In this document: piece after piece, positions 56,555 to 64,000 of the stretch | Numbering within the stretch: position 1 is the stretch's first letter | Layout: the number at the start of each line of letters is the position of its first letter | Source: Marvania coccoides | Taxonomy: Eukaryota > Chlorophyta > Trebouxiophyceae > Chlorellales > Chlorellaceae | Assembly (NCBI GenBank): GCA_963854735.1 | Contig: OY978102.1 | Coordinates: 930,001-994,000, forward strand | Direction: 5' to 3' | Length of the DNA stretch: 64,000 nucleotides | The notes under the pieces: model-generated | What the model saw: the letters and a program-made list of their open reading frames with translations, nothing else | Database searches by the model: none | What the model was told of the DNA's origin: nothing | Translations under genes and position numbers: made by a program

Positions 56555-57912
56555 TCACAGTGCCTCTTGGAGCGCCACCACCGCGCGCTTCACAGCTTGC
56601 ATGTGCTCCATGTCAGCCACCCGCAGCTCTACCAGCACTGTGCAAGCCTCAGAATCGACTGTGCAGCTTTCAACGTCTGCAGCGGAAAATAACATTTTAA
56701 ACTACCAATATTCCAGTGGGAACTGCCACTTTTCCAAGCTGTAAGTTGGCCAGAACATGTTTTATTTAACTTCCCTTTTACAGCATAAACAGTGCATTCA
56801 GCTCACCTGCCGTTGCCAGATTCAGAAAGAAGCTGTTCAGGCGGCGACTGATCTCAGCGAGGTCTCGGGTGCCCCGCTCCCAATCTAGCGTAGCCTGCAT
56901 CCCCACCGACCTGCCAGCTGCATCTCGCACGTAGGCTGTGCGTATCAGCGTCAGCATTGGGGGCTGAGGCGGTGGCGGCGCAGCGGCGGCAGTTTGAGCG
57001 GCTGCGCTGCTGGGGGAAGCCTGAGGCAGAATGATGACAGGATAGCGGCCAGATGGACTCGGCTGCTGTATTTTGACGTCTACTTTCTGTTTCTTGGCTG
57101 CAGAATCTGCTGCAAGGGGGCTGGGGGGCTGCTTGCTTTTTCTCTTCCTGCCGAATAGTAGTAGAGAAAAGTAGAGTGAAACACGACTTTTATTTATTAA
57201 TTGAAGGTTAGAAATGTTTTCCTCACTTTAGGGGAGCAGCAGCAGGCCCTTTGCCTATTGAATTTCCTTTCTGCTGGTTCCGTCCTAGGGCCGCCAGCGC
57301 AGCTTCCGCGTGAGGGTTGTCCGCCCTCTTCCGAGCCGTCACGCTCACCGTGGGCACCCCATTGTCGCTCTCCACCGCCTCCATCACCAGCAAATCCCCC
57401 GCCTGCACCCCCAGGTCTTCAAACAGGGACCTGACGGCAGCGCCTTTGATGTACAGCTCGTCCCCCTTGCTCCAGTTGCTATTAAACGTGGCAGACAGCA
57501 GGTGGGGCTCTTGGGTTTTGGTGTTCACTTTCAGCTCTAGGTTCTTGGGCGGCTCCCAGCCAGTGCCTTTAGAAATGCCCGTGAACAGGCCAAACCACTG
57601 TACCGGGGGGAGGAGCCGGGCGCGCCTGCAGTTGGAGTCGCTGAGGGTGGCCGCCAAATAGCGCACTGTGCCTGTCTGCGCGTCCGTGCCCCTGATCCAT
57701 TGAGGCTTCCACCGGCAAACCTGTTGTATTAACAAGGAAAAAGTGGGCTGGAAATGGCTTGAAAACGTAAATTGAAGCGAAGGCATTGGCAAGTAGCTGT
57801 TATTCACCTCTTCGTGGATTCCTATGCCGAATAAAGGCGGCTTTGGCTGCTGCGAGGTTCCAAGAAGGGGGGCGCTCCTAAGTAGGAGGCTGAATTTCGA
57901 ATGAAGGGGCAT
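56555..57912 (-). CDS. Unknown protein, possible DNA-binding barrel with basic nuclear signal
   Basis: Four exons: 57912-57808, 57720-57227, 57147-56807, 56676-56555; GT-AG; 353 aa. I do not recognise the family. Residues about 36-170 contain a beta-rich segment (FNSNWSKGDELYIKGAAVRS, then LGVQAGDLLVMEAVESDNG) that recalls B3-type or other pseudobarrel DNA-binding domains, without firm motif support. A basic run KKRKSKQPP plus AAKKQKVDVK looks like a nuclear localisation signal. The C-terminal part (LTLIRTAYVRDAAGRSVGM, then CTVLVELRVADMEHMQAV) is alpha/beta. The last exon has a paralogous copy at 58199-58366. The gene's 3' end is 73 bp from the CCTGAAA tail of LINE copy B. Confidence 0.7.
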
Positions 57913-58198
57913 GCTTTTGCCTTGGAATTGCGTCAAATGTAGACGTTGACCGGCTGCTGGCGTGAGGAAGGGGTTGTCTCAGGCGAGAAAGAAGTGTTTT
58001 TCAGAACTTGCTGAGCTTCCATTCCCTGACAAGGTTGTCAATCGGGCTGAGCCTGAGCTATTACAATAATAAAATATCGGGATTGCATGTTTTTGTTTTG
58101 TAAATGAATTATTTTTTACAAAAGAAAATCGAGTCTGCTGAAAAGGTGAGCTCATGGCTGAAAGGGCTTAGGCTCCATTTTTTCAAACTTTCCATTTT

Positions 58199-58366
58199 TC
58201 AAGGGCCGTTCTTGGCCTTCAGACCAAGAAACTCGACAAATCCTCCATTTTGCTCTCTCTGGCGCAATCCTTCTACCACGTCCTCCAACAACTGCACCTC
58301 AAATTCAACGCCGGCCAGCCTCAGCTCCACCGTCACCGTGCAGCCGTACTCATCCACACCCATGCG
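58199..58366 (-). pseudogene. Orphan last exon paralogous to the neighbouring gene
   Basis: On the minus strand, after an AG, the frame reads RMGVDEYGCTVTVELRLAGV, continues EFEVQLLEDVVEGLRQRE and stops near 58199. It aligns with the last exon of the 56555-57912 gene (CTVLVELRVADMEHMQAVKR). No upstream exons were found in 58370-58900, so it is probably a remnant of a tandem duplicate. An exon of an unrecognised gene is the alternative. Confidence 0.5.
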
Positions 58367-58460
58367 CTTCTACACCTTTGCAATAAATAATAAAATAATA
58401 ATGTATCAGTTTATTTCTTTTAGCCAAGAGTTCAGCATTTTTTTTCAAAAAAAAATTGTG

Positions 58461-58617
58461 CTCTCTCGCTCCCGAAGAGGTTGTTTTATATCTGTTTGTA
58501 TCACAAATATTTATGTTTGAAATGTATGTGGGACATGATCGCGACCATCATCGCGAAGTCTATCTCTCTCGCGAGAAACAGGTCGTAGTGTTACACTAAG
58601 TGTAGTCGTAGTGTACT
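58461..58617 (+). repeat. Dispersed repeat, copy 1 (about 150 bp)
   Basis: Shares CTCTCTCGCTCCCGA, then ATGTGGGACATGATCGCGACCA and TAGTGTACTA with 63863-63996, same orientation. It lies about 300 bp upstream of the small secreted protein gene. It contains a local palindrome around GTGTTACACTAAGTGTA. Confidence 0.8.
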
Positions 58618-58914
58618 ACAGCTCCATTTAGTTCTCCTCCGCCTCCTCTTCAATACCTATACAATTAGGTGCAAATCAATTTATAAGTTCTCCCAGGTAT
58701 GTAAACAGCCTCCCGTGCTGCCGCTCTCGAATGACACCACTCGATGAGAGAGAAAAAAATCTTTTGCCCCTTGGCTGTCGGCTATATCAATGTTTATCGC
58801 CGCACCTTAATTGAATTTAGATGGAGGATACGGCAATCACAAAATAAATAATTCATCCAGCCAGAAACAAATAAATCATCTTGTCTTCCTCTTCTTGCCC
58901 CATAGGAAACAACA

Positions 58915-59289
58915 ATGGCCAAGTGCGTCCTCCTCCTCGCCGTGCTGGTGGGCCTGATGGCCTCCGCCAACGCCGTCTACACCGTCCGCCAGCTCAACAC
59001 CACAATCACCTGGCCCGACACCGTCCCCTTTGAGTGCACCACCGGGGGGCTCGCAGGGAAGCCTTACTACAACCTGATTGGCGCTGCGGCATGCGTTGGC
59101 GTAACTAACACTCCCAGCGGCGGCCAGGAGCTCTTTGAAATCATCCTGGCGAAGGGCTGGGGCTTTTCGGTAAAATATGCGGGCTGCGCTACGGTGGGTT
59201 GCTTTGTCGATGTCAGCTTCACCTCGCTGACAAACAAAAAATTGAAGTCGAGCTACTCGGCAAAAGCTGGCAAAGTCGTTATTAAATGA
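58915..59289 (+). CDS. Small secreted protein of unknown function
   Basis: Single exon, 124 aa, ATG in context ACAATGGCC. Signal peptide MAKCVLLLAVLVGLMASANA with likely cleavage after ANA. The mature part of about 104 residues has four Cys (CTTGG, AACVG, YAGCATVGCFV), Thr/Ser-rich beta-like segments and a basic end (SSYSAKAGKVVIK). No known domain recognised. Secretion to the vacuole, wall or medium is inferred. Good codon bias and a clean signal peptide support a real gene. Confidence 0.75.
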   Translation: MAKCVLLLAVLVGLMASANAVYTVRQLNTTITWPDTVPFECTTGGLAGKPYYNLIGAAACVGVTNTPSGGQELFEIILAKGWGFSVKYAGCATVGCFVDVSFTSLTNKKLKSSYSAKAGKVVIK

Positions 59290-59870
59290 TCAAATCAAGT
59301 CGAGGCAAAGTCGTTTTTTGGTTGAATCCCGTGCGCACCCTGAGCGTGGGCAGCAGCGCTGTCGCCTCCTTTTCCCTGATGAATTATATCACTTTTCTTT
59401 TGTTGTTATTGTCTCTGATGTAGCCTTGTTATTGCTCGTTTGCTGTCCTTGTGCTGCTCATATTTCCCAGTTCTCATAAAAGCTTAATGTTCTTCTGATG
59501 TCCTTGAATTTTTGTTTAAATTTCTTTGATAAGATGTCGCGATCATCCTGTTTTTCTTAAAACTTTATTAACAAAATGCGCATTTAACTTATCATTTCCC
59601 CTCAAAGTTGTTACATGCAAGGCTTTATTATTATTTTGAGACGGCAAGAAGAATGATGAGATGGGCAGGGTCGATAACTGATTCTGAATATCTAGGCAGG
59701 GCAGGCTGTGCCTAAAACTCGTTGAAATCTCCTTCTGAAATCCATGTCGCCGACTGGTGGCAGCGGTGATGGGCAGGTATCAGTGCACCTCCAGCATTAA
59801 CGAATCGGTACTAACATCGGCGTATTTCTGGTGTGCGTCGATATTATGTTGGCCAACGTATCTTAGCCGT
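59290..59870. other. Intergenic stretch, nothing recognised
   Basis: AT-rich flank between the secreted protein and LINE copy C. A few short T-rich runs; no gene supported. Confidence 0.5.
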
Positions 59871-59879
59871 TCGCCGCCG

Positions 59880-60939
59880 CAGGGGAACGCCGTGCTGCCA
59901 AAGCGTTGAGAGCGATGTACACAGTGCGCAAGCGGGCGGCGGAGTTGGACATCCAAGAGCCAGCGCACATGATTCTGTTGTTCAACGCCATGGTGCTGCC
60001 AGGCCTGGAGTACGGCACGGAGGTGTGGGGGGCTGCAGCAGCGACGGCGTGGGCGGCAGAACCGCTGGGCAGCAGCCATATAGGCAGCCACCGCCTGCTC
60101 ATGTGTTTTCTGCGCCCGCTGCTGGGGGTTCCGACGATGGGGATCAATACGGCGGCGCTGCTGGTGGAGGCAGCGATGTGGCCGGTGGAAATCCGTTTCG
60201 CTACAGCGGTGCTGCGCTTTTGGACTCGGCTGCACGAGCTCCCAGAGGACCACCTCGCCCGCCAGGCGTTCCTGGCCAGCGTGGAGATGGCGGAGGGAGA
60301 TGAGGCGATGCGAGCAGCAGCGGAGGTGACGGCGGCGGCGGCGGCGGCGGTTGGGCTGCAAGCGGCGGCGCCGAGGGCGGCGGCACCACCGTGCTGGGCA
60401 GCGGAGGCGCGCGCTATGCTGCAAGCGATGGGTGTCATGACCACTGCCGGGGCTCTCAAGGACGACGCCTCCGAGCTGCTGCACACCAACGCCGAGGAGA
60501 AGTGGCTGGCAGCACTGACGACGTCGCCCAGCCAGCAGATGCGCCACTACCTCGACACCTGGTACCAAATGCCGCTCACCGTCGAGGCGTACGAGCAGCA
60601 CCGCCACCTCAGCTTGCTGCAGCGAGCGGACAGAGCAGCACTGTCGCGCTTTCGGTTTGGGGTACGATGGATTCGTGTCCCACGAGCGGGGGAGAGCGGA
60701 GTTTGGCACCCACCAGATCAGTGCCCGCTCTGCGCGTAGCAGGGCCAGCACCATGACGCGCACATCCTGCGTACCTGCCCCGCCCTCCTCCAAGCGCGCG
60801 CTCCGGCAACTGCAATGCTCGCTGCATCACCAACGACGAGAAGCCTGCTGGAGCTGGAGGAGGCAGAACTCACCCAGGTGGCGGCTCTGGTGAGGGCAAT
60901 CCTGGAGGGCGGGTAGGAGGCGTACAAGACTGGCGTACG

Positions 60940-60983
<44 letters not shown>

Positions 60984-61607
60984 AGTTATGAGATGAAACT
61001 TTGCGAGATGAGTCTGTTTATTTAACTTCCATTTATTATGCATGCACGTTCGGTGGTTCGCGCTCCCTACTAGTTAGCTCATTGAAGCTGCCAGTGCGTA
61101 AACTTTGGTAGTTTACTGCACTGCAACGTCGGATGCATCACTTCCCCGTGGTATCGCAGTCTCTAATGGACGGGTACAAAAGGCGGGTGCCACTTATTTC
61201 AGTGAGCACACCGGGTAGTACATCAAAAACCCTTTCGCCAGGGGTTGAGTGACCGCTGTAGATGGGAGGGGTGCTGGGCGGGCCAGCATTGCCCAAGCGC
61301 GAACCCCAAACCTGACGGGCCGTTGCCGTCAGGAGAACCCTGCTTTCCCTTAAATTTTAGTCGGTCGCGCCGCTGGGGGACTCCGGAAGGCGGGGGCCAG
61401 AGCCTTAACTGTGGGCGGCGGAGCGGTCACCGGCGTAGTGGCAGTATCCGTACGTCCACCGTACCGGGGGTCGATCCCAGTGGATGGAAGGGGGTACTCC
61501 GCCTTACTGTGGCGGGGTGAGTGGCACGTCGACTTGCAGGTCTCTATAAGAGCACCTTCGGTAGTAGACGTAACAACGATATGTAAACCCGTTAAACCCA
61601 TCAGGAC
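59880..61607 (+). mobile_element. 5'-truncated LINE, copy C
   Basis: Starts in the post-RT region (ERRAAKALRAMYTVRKRAAE) with LPGLEYGTEVWGAAAATAW, FLRPLLGVPTMGIN and a C-terminal Cys/His knuckle (GVWHPPDQCPLCA, then HHDAHILRTC). One in-frame stop at 60737-60739 splits the knuckle. The frame otherwise continues to 60917. A (GA)n microsatellite and a 3' UTR of about 550 bp follow, ending TAAACCCGTTAAACCCATCA. No reverse-transcriptase catalytic box remains, so the copy is dead. Confidence 0.9.
60943..60980. repeat. (GA)n microsatellite in LINE copy C 3' UTR
   Basis: About 19 GA units. Confidence 0.95.
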
Positions 61608-62780
61608 AGAAATGTAGCAATATTCAAGACAGACTACAAGAAAAGAGCTACATACCATAATTTTGCCGACTGAACCGCGGTGCACCGCCTGGTTGCAATT
61701 TACACCCCAAAAGCGTCGATTTTACAGCTTGTGGGGTACAGTAGATGAAGGGGATGCTGATCAGTCTTATTCACACTGTCTTTGCCGGTGTGGCGCACGC
61801 TCAGAGTGTCACCGCTCTTCTCTCAGCAGTAAGTTTGTTTAAAATCAATTAATTAACCGTCTGCAAATTTTCTCGCTGCGTACCGCTTTAGGCCTCACCA
61901 GTCTATTTCAATAAACCCAGGGGGGCAGGGGTGAGCAAGACGCTGCTGATTTCGTGCACTACCGCCGGGCCTGCCTTGATATTTTGTTGCGCAGCCGGCC
62001 CTGTCACGGGCCGCCAGCCCCGCAGCGAGCGACTGTTTAGCATTATTATTTTGAATCAGCGTGTGGCACCGACGGACGGTACCACGGAGAAGAGCCAGCC
62101 GCGGTGCTTAGCGGATCGCCATAAGAACTCCGTCACTCTTTAATAGCTGCGTTGTCCTGGTGAAGACCTGGGCGCTGCTAAAGTGTAATGATGCACCCCC
62201 GGGCGGCAGCGAGCAGCGATGCTGTCGTGGCTGCCATCCAAAACACCGCTTTCCGCTGTCGTTTGCTTTCCTCCTTGTGTGCGAAGAACACCGCACTACG
62301 GCGAGTGTATCCACCGGCTTCGAACTGACCGATATGTAGACGACCAAGGAGGACCACGCCCGCCATGATGCGTCTACCACTGGCCTTTTTGCAGCGGGCA
62401 CTTTCAACGTGTCCACTTACGGTGCACCACCACCGAGCGCGGGCCTCGGGCAACCATCACCGCACCTTTTCAGCACTCATTGGGAACCATCGACTTGGCG
62501 CTTGCCATCCACTTCCTCCTTTACCTACCAATCAGCACCGGCAAGGATGCGTTGTACGGCGACTCTCTCACTGTCTTCCGTACCACCACCACCCGGCACA
62601 CACACCTTCTCATATCTTGCGGCCATGCCCACCGCGGTCGCTGGGGCACCCCACCTTAGATTCAAGACTTGCGAGCACAACGACAACGTTACAGAAGGGG
62701 GATTTCCGGCGAACGTGCGGGATGGGGGCCCTACCTCGCGGACAGCCCAAAATTTGTTCGTTTTTATAGAGATCTTATGC
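61608..62780. other. Spacer between inverted LINE copies, no supported gene
   Basis: One plus frame (about 62365-62760) contains AGTFNVSTYG, faintly like the start of a LINE endonuclease, but nothing else follows. No gene is called. Confidence 0.4.
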
Positions 62781-63350
62781 CTACAGGTTTTTGGAGGTTT
62801 GGAGGTTTGGAGGTTTTACATATGGTTGTAACGTCTACTACCAAGGTTGGTGCAAGCCGACGTGCCACTCACCCCGCCATAGTAAGGCGGAGTACCCCCT
62901 TCCATCCGTGGGATCAACCTCAGGTACTGGGGGCGTACGGATACAGCATTACGCCGATACCGCACCGTCGCCCACAATGTAAGACTCTGGCCCCTGTCTT
63001 CCTGAGTCCCCCACCGGCGCGACCGACATGAATAAAAGAAAGAGGGAAAAAATGGGGAAAGCAGGACTCTCCTGACGGCAAACGGCCCGTCCGGTTTGGG
63101 GTTCGCGCTTGGGCAATGCTGGCCCGCCCAGCACCCCTCCCATCTACAGCGGTCATTCAACCCCTGGCTTAAGGGTTTATGGTGTACTACCCGGTGTGCT
63201 CACTGGAAATGTGGCACCCGCCATTTGTACCCGTCCGATAGAGACTATGATACCACGGGGAAGTGAAGCATCGGACGTCGCAGTGCAGTAAACAACCAAA
63301 GTTTACGCACTGGCAGCTACAATGAGCTAACTAGTAGGGAGCGCGAACAA
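62781..63350 (-). mobile_element. 5'-truncated LINE 3' end, copy D, inverted
   Basis: Reverse complement of the copy C 3' UTR (61055-61600), from GGTTCGCGCTCCCTA... to the conserved CGTCTACTACCAAGG region. The tail in element sense is built of CCAAACCT-like units ending AAAAACCTG. Non-coding. Confidence 0.9.
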
Positions 63351-63862
63351 CCTTTGTGGCACACCCTTTACACCCTGCCCCACCCTTGTCTCAACGACTT
63401 TCAGACTCTCAATCCTTGCTTTTAGCACGCACATCGCGATCTACGCGTATTAAACCGATTTAAATTGCTCACGCTGCTTTGTTAAGTGGTCTACGTTCAT
63501 TAAGTTGCCCAAGTGGCGGCGACGTTGACGTAGATGCTCTTTTCATCCCCTCACTTGCCTGGCCTGGCTATCTCTTCTTCCTCGTTCCACCTTAACTTTT
63601 CCCACATGCTTCTCACATCCATATTACGCAGTCAGAATTGGCTGGGTGAAACACTCTGACGATATGCTCCGCTGAGTGATACTATGCCTCGAGTGCAATA
63701 GAGTCTAGCTTTTTAGTCTGATATTTGGCCTGTTTCTGTTGTTTCTTGAAGAGTGACCTCGAAGCTGGTCTTAGGAGAACTCGAATGTAATCTACATACT
63801 AGTTCATTCATGATTGATCAATATTAATACTATCCTTTCAAAATTTTCCTCAAAATAAATCG
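63351..63862. other. AT-rich stretch, nothing recognised
   Basis: No supported open frame or RNA gene. Confidence 0.5.
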
Positions 63863-63996
63863 TCTCTCTCGCTCCCGAGGTTGTTCAATACCTGTTTGTA
63901 TCGAAATAATTCCTGCTTGAAAGGTATGTGGGACATGATCGCGACCACGATCGCTATCCCTTTCTCGAGGCAGGCGTAGTTCGGAGTAGTGTACTA
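63863..63996 (+). repeat. Dispersed repeat, copy 2 (truncated by the window end or diverged)
   Basis: Matches 58461-58617 over its length with small indels. The window ends 4 bp later, so what follows is unknown. Confidence 0.8.
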
Positions 63997-64000
63997 ATCG

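Noticed and set aside
62365..62769. LINE endonuclease start (AGTFNVSTYG)
   Set aside because: Only one weak motif; no catalytic Glu, Asp-His or later blocks follow in frame.
1..64000. tRNA or rRNA genes
   Set aside because: I looked for T-loop-like GTTCRANYC boxes and rRNA landmarks and saw only isolated chance matches (for example GGTTGAATCCC near 59320) without a foldable partner.

Overview
This is a nuclear genome window from a eukaryote with spliceosomal introns, most likely a green alga (Viridiplantae). Exons are GC-rich. Introns and spacers are short and AT-rich, and splice sites fit GT-AG or GC-AG. The lineage call rests on a FLOE1-like DUF1421 protein, an LTD (LHCP import) protein, a plastid-type coproporphyrinogen III oxidase, a YGGT/YLMG plastid membrane protein and MRS2-type Mg2+ channels. 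Most exon structures were worked out by hand from splice sites, reading phase and family alignment, and none was checked against transcripts.

Layout. 0-1.7 kb: FLOE1-like gene (+). 2-7.2 kb: tandem pair of MRS2-like Mg2+ transporters (-). 7.5-9.4 kb: PRP31 splicing factor (-). 10.4-11.6 kb: secreted expansin-like barrel protein with an alanine-rich tail (-). 13.3-16.4 kb: a rearranged repeat zone with a long near-perfect inverted repeat and a decayed LINE reverse transcriptase (-). 17.2-21.2 kb: NEMF/Rqc2 (-), divergent from an HDEL-tagged protein disulfide isomerase at 21.5-23.4 kb (+). 23.8-32.7 kb: two half-size ABCA transporters arranged head to head. 33.3-34.1 kb: remnant of a Hedgehog-type Hint domain (-). 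34.7-36.2 kb: coproporphyrinogen oxidase (-). 37.4-38.2 kb: LTD (+). 38.7-40.5 kb: bZIP factor (+). 42.7-43.4 kb: YLMG (+). 43.7-46.1 kb: HAD phosphatase fused to a methyltransferase-like domain (+). 47.2-48.8 kb: unknown multi-pass membrane protein (-).

49-64 kb is repeat-rich. It holds an XPA-like SAP protein interrupted by a LINE 3' fragment, a coiled-coil protein with six near-identical 126-bp units, a gene of unknown function next to a paralogous exon fragment, a small secreted protein, and four copies of one LINE family whose 3' ends carry different telomere-like short tandem repeats, including about 23 copies of CCTGAAA.

The genes do not form an operon-like system. Three plastid genes (CPOX, LTD, YLMG) lie within 9 kb. 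Quality control and folding genes (NEMF, PDI) share a 324-bp divergent spacer, and the two ABCA genes share a spacer of about 400 bp. The most unusual genome-wide signal is splicing: 8 of about 63 introns that I could place use GC rather than GT donors. No tRNA, rRNA or CRISPR was recognised.
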